This document shows, piece after piece, positions 33,165 through 42,841 of a stretch of 64,000 nt of DNA (within the stretch, counting starts at the first letter, position 1; each line of letters starts with the position of its first letter). Below the pieces are notes generated by a model. That model had not been told where the DNA came from, did no database searches, and saw nothing but the letters and a program-made list of their open reading frames with translations. This DNA comes from Labrys monachus. GTDB lineage: Bacteria; Pseudomonadota; Alphaproteobacteria; Rhizobiales; Labraceae. Where the stretch lies: contig NZ_JAUSVK010000001.1 of the NCBI RefSeq assembly GCF_030814655.1, forward strand, positions 4,471,001 to 4,535,000, written 5' to 3'. Both the position numbers and the translations under genes were made by a program.

Positions 33165-34403
33165 TCAGATCTTGACGTCGATCACATATTGCTTGTTGTC
33201 GTTGGGGTGCGCCTTCAGGTTGCAGAAGGCGGCGGTGTCGGCCGGCGGCTGCTGGGCGTAGCTCTGGAGCACCTTGTATTTCCCGTCGCGCACCTCGGCG
33301 ATGTAGACGTCGAGCGTGTCGTGATGGGTGGCCGCGTCGATCGTGGTCTTGCCGGCCGGCCCGGTGAAGGACAGCCCCGTCTCCAGCGCCGCGGTGACCT
33401 TCTCCCGGTCGACGGAGCCGGCCATGGTCGCCGCCTTCGCCCACAGGTTGACGGCATGGTAGGTCATCGCCGCGCCCTCGGTGAGGCCGTCCGCCTTCTC
33501 TCCGAAACGCTTGTAGTATCTGGCGAGAAACGCCTTGTTCTCCGGGGTGTCGATGCCGTCGAAATAGGCATAGGACACGATGATGCCGTTATGCTCCTGC
33601 GGCGAGGTCAGCACCTGCTCGTTGCCGATGCCGAAGGTGGTGGAGGCCATCGGTATCTTGTCCTTCATGCCCGCCGCCACCCATTGCCGGTAGAAGGAAT
33701 TATGCGCCGCGCCGACGAGGACCGACATGATGATGTCCGGCTTCGCCGCCTGGATCTTGCGGATGGTCGGGCCGAAATCGCTGACGTCGAGGGGGAAGAA
33801 GTCGGTGGCGACGACGTCGCCGCCGTTTTCCGTCGCGAATTTCTTGATCCATTTGGCGGTGATCTGGCCGTAATTGTAGTCGGCGGCCAGCGTGTAGATC
33901 TTCTTGCCGTTGAAATGCTTCATGACGAAGGGCGTGAACTTCTCCAGCGTCTGCGCCGGGGTCGAGCCCATGCAGAAGATGTTGCGGTCGCATACGCCGC
34001 CCTCGTAGAGCAGGCTGTAGAAATACAGCGTGCGGAAGCGCTTCAGCGTCGGGCGCATGGCTTCGCGCGAGGCGGACAGGATGCCGCCGAACACCACGGC
34101 CGCCTTCTGCTTGGTGGCAGCCTCGGTGGCGTATTGGGTGTAGAGCTGCATGTTGGACTGGGGATCGTAGTTCACCAGGTCCAGCTTCCTGCCGAGCACG
34201 CCGCCGGCGGCGTTGATCTCCTCGACGGCCAAGGCGAGGCAGTTGATCATCGGCCGGCCATAGATGTCGATGCCGCCCGACGCATCATGGATGCCGGCGA
34301 TCGGGATGGTCTCGGCCGCATAGGCGTTCCGGATATAGGCGGGCCCGAAGATGGCGGTCGCCGCCCCGAGCTTCATGAGAGTCCTGCGATCGATCTCGAC
34401 CAT
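33165..34403 (-). CDS. Amide/urea-type ABC transporter substrate-binding protein, hyu operon
   Basis: 412 residues. DRRTLMKLGAATAIFGPAY is a twin-arginine-like signal, cut near residue 30. IPIAGIHDASGGIDIYGRPM, YDPQSNMQLYTQYATEAATK, GGILSASREAMRPTLKRF and YTLAADYNYGQITAKWIKKF match short-chain amide and urea binding proteins (FmdD, UrtA, AmiC fold). The ligand is probably a compound that HyuA/HyuB can hydrolyse, by operon logic. It is strongly related to the binding protein of the second operon (42842-44083). Confidence 0.92.
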   Translation of the reverse strand: MVEIDRRTLMKLGAATAIFGPAYIRNAYAAETIPIAGIHDASGGIDIYGRPMINCLALAVEEINAAGGVLGRKLDLVNYDPQSNMQLYTQYATEAATKQKAAVVFGGILSASREAMRPTLKRFRTLYFYSLLYEGGVCDRNIFCMGSTPAQTLEKFTPFVMKHFNGKKIYTLAADYNYGQITAKWIKKFATENGGDVVATDFFPLDVSDFGPTIRKIQAAKPDIIMSVLVGAAHNSFYRQWVAAGMKDKIPMASTTFGIGNEQVLTSPQEHNGIIVSYAYFDGIDTPENKAFLARYYKRFGEKADGLTEGAAMTYHAVNLWAKAATMAGSVDREKVTAALETGLSFTGPAGKTTIDAATHHDTLDVYIAEVRDGKYKVLQSYAQQPPADTAAFCNLKAHPNDNKQYVIDVKI

Positions 34404-34540
34404 TGCCGTGTTCCCTTCAGGGTTGTCTGGATGCAAATGGCTGACCAGTCCGCGGATGCGAATGGCCGCTCTTCTTGTGGTGCCCCGGGCGTTTCCGATG
34501 GAGACTGTTGTAGGAGCCGGACGCTCTGGCGGCGCCGGCG

Positions 34541-34568
34541 GCGCGGCGACCCCTGCAGGTCGCCGCGC
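34541..34568 (-). promoter_or_regulatory. GC stem-loop between hyuB and the binding-protein gene
   Basis: An 11-bp perfect stem (34541-34551 with 34558-34568) with a six-base loop (CCTGCA on the plus strand), nine bases downstream of the hyuB stop and with no T-tract. The 173-base gap is the largest within the operon. It could stabilise the upstream message, attenuate, or mark an internal processing site that separates enzyme and transporter parts. Confidence 0.5.
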
Positions 34569-34576
34569 GCGGCAGA

Positions 34577-36589
34577 TCAGGCGACTTTGAGGGTGATCGA
34601 GGCGTCCTTGCCGTCGGCGATGCTCTTGCCCCAATAGGGCACGGTGCGGCGCATCAGCATGGCGCGGAACTGGCGGGTGGTCTCGGGCAGCAATTCGCCC
34701 GAGCCCCAATTGACGATGACGCCATGCGCGCGGATCAAATCGAGCATGTCGAGATCGCCGGCGCGATAGCGCGACGCGATCTCCGCCGCATCCTGCTGCA
34801 GCCATTTGAGGCGGTTGGCGCGGATATAGGCACGCTTGACCGCGCTCGCCTCGTGATCGACCTCGTAATGAGCGAGGTCCGCGTCGACCTCGCGGATGAC
34901 GACGCCGTAATCCTTGGCCGCCCGCTCGATCGAGACATAGCCGTCGGCGACGTCCTCGCACACCATCGCCTCGTCGCGCTCCAGGGGATCGCCGAGGCCG
35001 CCGCCGCCCGCCGACGGACGCGAGACGATGTCGCCGGCTTCGAGCGGCACGTTGGAGAACAGCGAGCCGAGATAGCGCTCGTTCTCGACGCCCTGGTTGA
35101 CCCAGACGCCGTGCGGGATCGACGGCAGCCCGCCCCACAGGCCCCAGGTGATCGAACGCTCGCGGTCGCAGCAATAGGAGGCGACGGTGCGGTCGATCTT
35201 GGTGAGGATCACGCCCTTCTCGACGCCCATGCCGCCGCGGAATTCGCCTGGCCCGCCGGAATCGGCCCGCAATTCGTGGCAGGTGGTGAGAACCGGGGCG
35301 AGGCGCTCCTGCCCTTCGAAGGGCTGCGTGCCGAGCTGGACGCCGAAGACCGGTCCGGTCGCGGCCCAGCCGTCCCGGCCGTTGCGCGCGCCCCAGCCGC
35401 CGACCATCCAGTCATACCACATGAAGTATTGGTGGCCGGGCTGGCGTCCGTCGCGCCCCCCGATCAGGAGGTAGTCGAGGTTGAAGGTGCAGGCCATGGC
35501 CCGCTCGGGCAGGATCTCGGCCCAGAGTTCGAAGATCGAGTTCATGATCTTCTCGAACGGCCCGGAACAGAAGCCGGCGACCGGCGTCGGCCAGGCGGCG
35601 TTGACGACCGACCCTTCCGGCCCGAGATCGACGGTGACGACCCGGTAGAAGCCGGAATTCAGCGGGATCTCGGGGAACTGCATCTTGGTGCCCGCGACGA
35701 TGGCCGCGAAGGATCCGCCGAAGCAGGCATTGAGGAAGCTCGATATCGACTTGGGATGCGACTTCGACAGGTCGTAATGGACCTGGTCGCCCTTGATCGT
35801 CATCTTGATGCGGATCGGGACGAGCCCCTCCCCGGCGCCCGGGTCGACATCGATATAGTCCTCGGTTTCCCACACGCCGTCGGGCAGCGCCGCCACCCGC
35901 TGGCGCGTCAGCACCTCGACATAGTCCTGCACCGCGCCGAAGGACTTCTTGATGACGTCGAGGCCGTATTTCTCGACGAGGCGGCAGATCTCCTGCTCGG
36001 CCACCTTGGTGGCCTCGGCCTGCGCCTGCATGTCGCCGATGATGTCGGCGGGCGCGCGGGTGTTGGACGCGATCAGCCGGCAGACATCGTCGAGGCACTG
36101 GCCCTTGCTCCACACCCGCGTCGGGGTGATGCGCAATCCCTCGGCCATGTGGTCGATGGCGTTGACGTTGAAGGAGCCGGGGACGGCGCCGCCGACATCG
36201 GCCCAATGGCCGTTGGCCTGGGAAAAGCCGAGCAGCTCGCCCTTGTAGAACATCGGACGTACGATGCGGGTGTCGTTGAAATGCGTGCCGCCCTGATAGA
36301 CGTCGTTGACGACGAAGACGTCGCCGGGATGGATGTCGCCCTTGAAGTTGTTGATCACGGCCTTGGCCGTGTAATGCAGCGTGCCGACATGGGCGGCGAT
36401 ATCGCCCGACCCCTGCATGATCGTATCGCCGTTGACGTCGCACAGCGCCGACGAAAAATCGCGCGAATAGATGACGAAGGAATAGCAGGTGCGGAAGATC
36501 TGCTCCGCCATCTGATCGACGATGTTGACATAGGCGTTCTTGAGAACCTCGAACGTCACCGGGTCGAGGCCGTTGTCATGGGTTGCCAT
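34577..36589 (-). CDS. hyuB: Hydantoinase B/oxoprolinase family subunit
   Basis: 670 residues. FEVLKNAYVNIVDQMAEQIF, SFVIYSRDFSSALCDVNGDT, IHPGDVFVVNDVYQGGTHFN and GHWADVGGAVPGSFNVNA are the N-terminal HyuB signatures; RADSGGPGEFRGGMGVEKGV and RPSAGGGGLGDPLERDEAMV are the C-terminal ones. With HyuA it forms an ATP-dependent hydrolase for N-methylhydantoin, 5-oxoproline or related cyclic amides. It is 36 bases downstream of hyuA. Length is above the typical 520-590, owing to a longer C-terminal segment after the GDPLERD motif. Confidence 0.95.
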   Translation of the reverse strand: MATHDNGLDPVTFEVLKNAYVNIVDQMAEQIFRTCYSFVIYSRDFSSALCDVNGDTIMQGSGDIAAHVGTLHYTAKAVINNFKGDIHPGDVFVVNDVYQGGTHFNDTRIVRPMFYKGELLGFSQANGHWADVGGAVPGSFNVNAIDHMAEGLRITPTRVWSKGQCLDDVCRLIASNTRAPADIIGDMQAQAEATKVAEQEICRLVEKYGLDVIKKSFGAVQDYVEVLTRQRVAALPDGVWETEDYIDVDPGAGEGLVPIRIKMTIKGDQVHYDLSKSHPKSISSFLNACFGGSFAAIVAGTKMQFPEIPLNSGFYRVVTVDLGPEGSVVNAAWPTPVAGFCSGPFEKIMNSIFELWAEILPERAMACTFNLDYLLIGGRDGRQPGHQYFMWYDWMVGGWGARNGRDGWAATGPVFGVQLGTQPFEGQERLAPVLTTCHELRADSGGPGEFRGGMGVEKGVILTKIDRTVASYCCDRERSITWGLWGGLPSIPHGVWVNQGVENERYLGSLFSNVPLEAGDIVSRPSAGGGGLGDPLERDEAMVCEDVADGYVSIERAAKDYGVVIREVDADLAHYEVDHEASAVKRAYIRANRLKWLQQDAAEIASRYRAGDLDMLDLIRAHGVIVNWGSGELLPETTRQFRAMLMRRTVPYWGKSIADGKDASITLKVA

Positions 36590-36625
36590 GGCTGGATGTT
36601 CCCTATCCGAAAGGAATGTTCTGGG

Positions 36626-38683
<2,058 letters not shown>

Positions 38684-38752
38684 CGTTCGCTCCTCTGGCG
38701 CAGCTTCGCCGCGTCCTTGACCCGGATGCGCACCCGCCGGGCGCCGCATCGC

Positions 38753-38794
38753 GAAAACGAAAAAGCCACCGCCAGCAGTCAGCTGGTGGTGGCT
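38753..38794 (-). terminator. Intrinsic terminator between amiR and hyuA (attenuator)
   Basis: On the minus strand a 13-position stem with one mismatch (38794-38782 with 38776-38764; arms begin AGCCACCACC and end GGTGGCT) is followed at once by TTTTTCGTTTTCG. This is a standard rho-independent terminator placed inside the operon, where transcription would stop before hyuA unless antitermination acts. AmiR-type proteins act at exactly such sites. Confidence 0.8.
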
Positions 38795-38804
38795 CCCTTA
38801 GCCA
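38790..38804 (-). promoter_or_regulatory. Candidate antiterminator hairpin before hyuA
   Basis: Read on the minus strand, TGGCT-AAGGG-AGCCA forms a 5-bp stem whose 3' arm (38794-38790) is the first five bases of the terminator stem, so the two structures exclude each other. The loop is five bases, not the six expected for a textbook ANTAR site, so the assignment is tentative. Confidence 0.45.
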
Positions 38805-38881
38805 TGACCCGATCGCGACAACGTTGGCGCGGACGGATCGAATGTGACACCCCGGGACCTGCCCGGAGCCTGATTCAGCGC

Positions 38882-39469
38882 CTAGGCGCCGAAGAAACCG
38901 CTTGCCTCAATGATCGCAGCACACACCGCTTCAATCGTTGTCCTCTTCGACATCGCATGTGCGCGAATTGTATCGTAGGCTTCCTGCTCCGTGATCCCGC
39001 GCCGGGACATAAGAATAGATTTGGCCTGTTCGACTTGCTTCAAGCCGACCAACCGGGCCTCTAGCTTTCCTATTCTTTCAGATGAAGATTTTATTCTGTC
39101 AGTGAGCGTATGAGCGATAATCATGCTTGTCAAGAGCCCAAATGGACGAATCGGCTTGGTGATGACGGCTTTCGTGCCGGCACGCGCCACCGCCTCGATC
39201 ACGGCGGGGCTCTCGAACTCGACGATGGCGATGAGGGTCAGCGCCGGCCGCTCCGCCAGGACCTTGAGCAGGGCATTCGTCAACGTGTCCTGCCGGAAGA
39301 GCACGAAGGCGATATGGGTGTCGGAGGGGATGTCGTCCTGGGGCGGCCAGACCGCCTCCACCCGGCAGCCGATGCGCCGGACCTGGGCGACCAGCTCGTC
39401 GCATTCGCGATCCTTGGGATGAAAGACCAGCACGCGGACGCTGCGGATGTCGCGGAGGGGTTTGAGCAC
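38882..39469 (-). CDS. amiR: AmiR-type ANTAR transcription antiterminator (pair 1)
   Basis: 195 residues from a GTG at 39469, almost exactly the length of Pseudomonas AmiR. Residues 1-125 are a receiver-like domain without phospho-acceptor (VLVFHPKDRECDELVAQVRR; ITKPIRPF late motif), followed by a coiled helix and the ANTAR domain: ARLVGLKQVEQAKSILMSRR, GITEQEAYDTIRAHAMSKRT. ANTAR domains bind paired RNA hairpins and block terminators. The start lies five bases after the amiC stop. AmiC should hold it inactive until ligand binds. Its likely targets are the leaders at 40655-40706 and 38753-38804. Confidence 0.9.
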   Translation of the reverse strand: MLKPLRDIRSVRVLVFHPKDRECDELVAQVRRIGCRVEAVWPPQDDIPSDTHIAFVLFRQDTLTNALLKVLAERPALTLIAIVEFESPAVIEAVARAGTKAVITKPIRPFGLLTSMIIAHTLTDRIKSSSERIGKLEARLVGLKQVEQAKSILMSRRGITEQEAYDTIRAHAMSKRTTIEAVCAAIIEASGFFGA

Positions 39470-39474
39470 GGACC

Positions 39475-40644
39475 CTATCCCGTCTTGCCGAGCATGGCGA
39501 CGGGCGAGACGGGATCCCAGTCGGCCAGGCTGTGGTTGATCAGATAGGGGTCCGGCTTCACGGCGGCCGCGCTCTCCTCGACGATGGCGAACTGCCCGTC
39601 GGCCTCGACCCGGCCGATGCGGGGCCACAGATAGAAGTGGCCATTGTCGGGATCGAGCCGGATCGGCCCTTGCGGCGCCTCGAACGTCGTCCTCGCCAAT
39701 TCGGCACGCAGGGCGTCGGCATCGAGGGAGTGCTGGCGGCCGGCGGCGGCGAGCACCATATGGGTCAGGCCATAGGCCGTCTCCGCCATCGCGTTGACGC
39801 TTTCATGCGCGCCGAATCGCGCCTTGTAGGCCCGGACGAAGCGCCTGTTGGCCTCGGTCGAGACCGATTGGAAATAGGTGGCGGCGGTGAGATGGCCTTC
39901 GGCCAGGCCCGGCGGCATCAAGGCCAGTTCCGCCTCGGTGATGGTGAGGCTCGCCATCGCGGCATGGGCGGGAATGTCGGCGTCCCTGCACAGCGCGTAG
40001 AACAGGCTCGCCGCCTCGCCGACCACGGTGCAGAACACCACGTCCGGCCGCTTCGCCTTGATGTCGTCGACGATGGCCGCGAGCTCGCGGCGCTGGGCAT
40101 CGAGCTTCACATAGCGCTCGGCCAGGACCTGCCCCTTCTGCTCGGCGACCAGCGTCATCATCACGCGGTTGGATTCGATCGGGAAGGTGTAGCGGGTGCC
40201 GACGAGATAGAAGCGCTTGCCGCGGTTGGCCATGAGGTGACGCGCGAGGAGCAGGATGTGCTGGTTCGGCACGGCGCCGCCATAGATGACGTTGGGCGAA
40301 TATTCGAAACCTTCATAGGGCGCGGCATAAGCGAGGATGGCGCCGCGGCGCTCGACCACCGGCACCACCGCCTGACGGGTGTTCGTCATGTAGCAGCCGA
40401 TCAGCAGGGAGACATGGTCCTCGTCGAGGAGATGCTCCGCGACCCGGGCGAAGCGCGTCGGATCCGACTGCGCGTCATAGGTGCGGGCGACGATCTCCCG
40501 CCCGCCGACGCCGCCTGCGGCATTCGCCTCCTCGATGGCAAGCAGCGTGGCGTTCAGCTGCGTCCGCTCGACATAGGCGGTCGGTCCGGTTTGCGAGTAG
40601 AGCGCCCCGACAAGGAGCGGGCTGTGATCAGATCCCAAGGCCAT
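39475..40644 (-). CDS. amiC: AmiC-type cytosolic amide sensor (pair 1)
   Basis: 389 residues with a periplasmic-binding-protein fold but no signal peptide, as in Pseudomonas AmiC. VGALYSQTGPTAYVERTQLN, EEANAAGGVGGREIVARTYD, LIGCYMTNTRQAVVPVVERR and YEGFEYSPNVIYGGAVPNQH are the AmiC/UrtA/FmdD signatures. It probably senses the compound handled by HyuAB and controls AmiR. The ATG at 40644 has GGTGGGA upstream and directly follows a terminator T-tract, so it is itself under antitermination control. The open frame continues upstream only through the terminator hairpin. Confidence 0.9.
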   Translation of the reverse strand: MALGSDHSPLLVGALYSQTGPTAYVERTQLNATLLAIEEANAAGGVGGREIVARTYDAQSDPTRFARVAEHLLDEDHVSLLIGCYMTNTRQAVVPVVERRGAILAYAAPYEGFEYSPNVIYGGAVPNQHILLLARHLMANRGKRFYLVGTRYTFPIESNRVMMTLVAEQKGQVLAERYVKLDAQRRELAAIVDDIKAKRPDVVFCTVVGEAASLFYALCRDADIPAHAAMASLTITEAELALMPPGLAEGHLTAATYFQSVSTEANRRFVRAYKARFGAHESVNAMAETAYGLTHMVLAAAGRQHSLDADALRAELARTTFEAPQGPIRLDPDNGHFYLWPRIGRVEADGQFAIVEESAAAVKPDPYLINHSLADWDPVSPVAMLGKTG

Positions 40645-40654
40645 CGTCCCACCA

Positions 40655-40701
40655 AAAACAAAAAGAGGCTCTCGCGGGCGGAACCCGGCGAGAGCCTCTT
40701 T
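40655..40701 (-). terminator. Leader terminator upstream of amiC (pair 1)
   Basis: On the minus strand a perfect 14-bp stem (40701-40688 AAAGAGGCTCTCGC with 40675-40662) with a 12-base loop is followed by TTGTTTTTGG, only ten bases before the amiC start. This is a complete intrinsic terminator in the 5' leader. Confidence 0.85.
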
Positions 40702-40706
40702 GCTCT
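40691..40706 (-). promoter_or_regulatory. ANTAR-type antiterminator hairpin overlapping the leader terminator
   Basis: On the minus strand AGAGC-AAAGAG-GCTCT forms a 5-bp stem with a six-base loop that has A at position 1 and G at position 4, the pattern described for ANTAR target RNAs. Its loop and 3' arm (40701-40691) are part of the terminator's 5' arm, so formation of one prevents the other. This is the best antitermination candidate in the window. A first partner hairpin upstream is not clear. Confidence 0.6.
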
Positions 40707-40827
40707 TGAACGGAAAGCTACGGGCCGGACCGGCTTCCGTCAAGGCCCCTGGCAAAGCCCGCCGGGCCGCAGGCCGGTGGCGCGAGGCGGCGCGACCGGA
40801 CAAAAAGCGGCGCGGCTTATTTCACGC

Positions 40828-40861
40828 TTGACAAATGCGTTGATCTAGAAGAGCCTATTTT
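40828..40861 (+). promoter_or_regulatory. Possible promoter for the rightward amiC operon
   Basis: A perfect TTGACA (40828-40833) lies in the AT-richest part of the divergent region. No good -10 hexamer occurs at 16-18 bases; the nearest AT-rich word is TATTTT at 40856-40861. The leftward promoter should be on the other strand of the same stretch but cannot be pinned down. Confidence 0.3.
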
Positions 40862-40870
40862 TAGTGCGCA

Positions 40871-40938
40871 AGGCAAGGATGCCTATTTAAGCGCCAGATC
40901 TGGTCACATTTCCAACGGGCCGATGCTCCCGCATCGGC
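40871..40938 (+). promoter_or_regulatory. Leader hairpins upstream of the second amiC, one with ANTAR-like loop
   Basis: AGGC-AAGGAT-GCCT (40871-40884) is a 4-bp stem with a six-base loop having A1 and G4, as in ANTAR targets. A second, stronger hairpin GCCGATGC-TCCC-GCATCGGC (40919-40938) follows, then the terminator at 40956-40994. The order fits an antitermination leader, though the second hairpin's loop does not match the ANTAR pattern. Confidence 0.45.
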
Positions 40939-40955
40939 AGAGGTTGGCGGCACAG

Positions 40956-40994
40956 ACGCCCACGGCATACCGGCCGCTGGGCGTTTTTTGTTTT
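40956..40994 (+). terminator. Leader terminator upstream of amiC (pair 2)
   Basis: ACGCCCA (40956-40962) pairs with TGGGCGT (40978-40984), with an inner CGGC/GCCG stem (40963-40966 and 40973-40976) and loop ATACCG. TTTTTTGTTTT follows directly. This intrinsic terminator ends 12 bases before the start of the second amiC. Confidence 0.85.
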
Positions 40995-41005
40995 GGAATA
41001 GGCTT

Positions 41006-42163
41006 ATGTCGGCAATGCAGCATCGCATCGGGGTAATGTTCTCCACGACCGGTTCCTACAGCGTGGTCGCCCGTTCCATGCTGAACGGCGCCCTGCTGGC
41101 CTTCGAGGAGATATCGCGTTCCTTCCCGGATCTGCGGCTCGAGCCCGTGGTGGTGAACCCCGGCGGGGATCTCGCCCGCTATGCCGAGCTGAGCCGGCAG
41201 ATGGCCGGCGACGGCATCCGCCACGTCATCGGCTGCTACACCTCGTCCAGCCGCAAGGAAGTCATCCCCTGCTTCGAAAAGCACGATGCCCTGCTCTGGT
41301 ATCCCTCGCATTACGAAGGCTTCGAGACCTCCAACAACGTCATCTACACCGGCGCCTCGCCGAACCAGCACGTGCTGCCGCTGGTCGGGCACATGCTGGC
41401 CAATATCGGCCCGAACGCCTTCTGCGTCGGCTCCAACTACATCTGGGCCTGGGAGAACAACCGCATCTTCCGCGAGGCCATGACGGCGCAGGGCGGCAGG
41501 GTGCTGGCGGAACGCTATGTCGCGGTCGGCGACACCGAATTCAGCCAGGTCGTCGAGGCCATCCTGGCGGTGCGGCCCGATTTCGTGTTCAACAACCTCA
41601 TCGGCGAGAGCGCCTATGCCTTCTTCCGGGCGTTCCGGTCGGCCTGCCGGGCTCGCGGCATCGACCAGGCGGCGGCGATTCCCATCGCCAGCTGCACGCT
41701 GTCCGAGCCGGAGCTGGAGGAGATCGGCGCCGACATGGTCGACGGCCATCTGAGCTCCAGCGTCTATTTCTCCTCGCTGCCGACGCCGGCCAACCGGGCC
41801 TTCACCGCGGCCTATGAAAGGGCCTTTCCCGCCGGTCCCGCCACCTCGGCGGATGCGGAGGCCTCCTATATCGCGGTGCTGCTGCTGGCCCGCGCCCTGG
41901 CGGCGGCGGGGACGGACGAGGTGTTCGCGGTCAAGGAGGCGGTGACGCGCCAGAGGCTGGCGGCGCCGCAGGGCGACGTGTGGATCGACCCGCAGACCTT
42001 CCATGCCTGGCTGACGCCGCGCATCGGCCGTTCGAACCGCTCGGCGCGCTTCGACGTGATCGTCGCGGAACCGGGGCCGATCCGGCCCGATCCCTATCTC
42101 GTGCAATCGTCGCCGCGCTATGCGGTCGCCTCCCGTACGCCGCATTTGAGGGTCGCAAAGTGA
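41006..42163 (+). CDS. amiC: AmiC-type cytosolic amide sensor (pair 2)
   Basis: 385 residues, no signal peptide. HRIGVMFSTTGSYSVVARSM, RHVIGCYTSSSRKEVIPCFE, WYPSHYEGFETSNNVIYTGA and SPNQHVLPLVGHMLANIG match AmiC; APQGDVWIDPQTFHAWLTPR near the end is the usual closing block. ATG 41006 was chosen because GGAATAGG precedes it; an ATG three codons later is possible. It is clearly homologous to, but distinct from, the AmiC of the left operon, so the two probably sense different ligands. Its stop overlaps the amiR start (TGATG). Confidence 0.92.
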   Translation: MSAMQHRIGVMFSTTGSYSVVARSMLNGALLAFEEISRSFPDLRLEPVVVNPGGDLARYAELSRQMAGDGIRHVIGCYTSSSRKEVIPCFEKHDALLWYPSHYEGFETSNNVIYTGASPNQHVLPLVGHMLANIGPNAFCVGSNYIWAWENNRIFREAMTAQGGRVLAERYVAVGDTEFSQVVEAILAVRPDFVFNNLIGESAYAFFRAFRSACRARGIDQAAAIPIASCTLSEPELEEIGADMVDGHLSSSVYFSSLPTPANRAFTAAYERAFPAGPATSADAEASYIAVLLLARALAAAGTDEVFAVKEAVTRQRLAAPQGDVWIDPQTFHAWLTPRIGRSNRSARFDVIVAEPGPIRPDPYLVQSSPRYAVASRTPHLRVAK

Positions 42164-42819
42164 TGACGTCCCGGCTTCTCCAGAACTTCAACGGCGGCAA
42201 GGCCCTGATCGTCACGACCAACCGCACGGCCGTCGAGGCGCTCGAGGCGACGCTGGCGAAACTGGGCGTGGCCAGCGAGTTTCCCGCCATCGAGGAGGGC
42301 CGCGTCACCCTCGACCTCACCGGCCTGAAGGCGGAACGCGACATCCTCTTCGTCGACGGCGATCTCGACGGCACGCTGCCGATGGAATCCGACGCCGATT
42401 CCCGCTGTCCGCCGGTGCCGGTGATCGGGCTGGTCGGGGTCGAGGCGCCGAGCCGGCTCAAGCGCCTGATCAATGTCGGGGCGACCGCCTTCCTGCGCAA
42501 GCCGGTGCACAGCGCGGCCGTCTACACGGCGCTGTTCCTCGGCGTGAACCAGTTCCTGCTGCGCAGCGGCATGCAGAGCCGTCTCGACGACATGGAGCGG
42601 CGGCGGCGCGGCCGCCGCTCGGTGATCAAGGCCGTGCTGGCCCTGATGACGGAGAGCGGCGTCGACGACGACGAAGCCTATAACCGCCTGCGGCGCGAGA
42701 GCATGCGCCTTAGGGTCAGCCTGGAAGAATACTGCGAGGAGTTCCTCGGCAGGTGGGCGGCGACGCCCAGAGTGACGGCCCCCGAAGGGCCGCCCGGCCA
42801 GCGCGCCGGGGCAAAATAA
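42163..42819 (+). CDS. amiR: AmiR-type ANTAR transcription antiterminator (pair 2)
   Basis: 218 residues. A receiver-like domain without obvious phospho-Asp (ALIVTTNRTAVEALEATLAK, then GATAFLRKPVHSAAVYTALF) is followed by a short basic helix (DDMERRRRGRRSVIKAVLAL) and the ANTAR helices (MTESGVDDDEAYNRLRRESM, SLEEYCEEFLGRW). The basic RRRRGRR run within the coiled region is unusual. The start overlaps the amiC stop. Only 22 bases separate it from the binding-protein gene, so unlike the left operon there is no room for an internal terminator; control must act at the leader before amiC. Confidence 0.88.
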   Translation: MTSRLLQNFNGGKALIVTTNRTAVEALEATLAKLGVASEFPAIEEGRVTLDLTGLKAERDILFVDGDLDGTLPMESDADSRCPPVPVIGLVGVEAPSRLKRLINVGATAFLRKPVHSAAVYTALFLGVNQFLLRSGMQSRLDDMERRRRGRRSVIKAVLALMTESGVDDDEAYNRLRRESMRLRVSLEEYCEEFLGRWAATPRVTAPEGPPGQRAGAK

Positions 42820-42841
42820 ACGTCGACAGAGGAGAATTCAC

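Noticed and set aside
40645-40803. N-terminal extension of the left AmiC (frame open for 53 more codons)
   Set aside because: The extension is the terminator hairpin and its T-tract; the conserved protein and ribosome site place the start at 40644.
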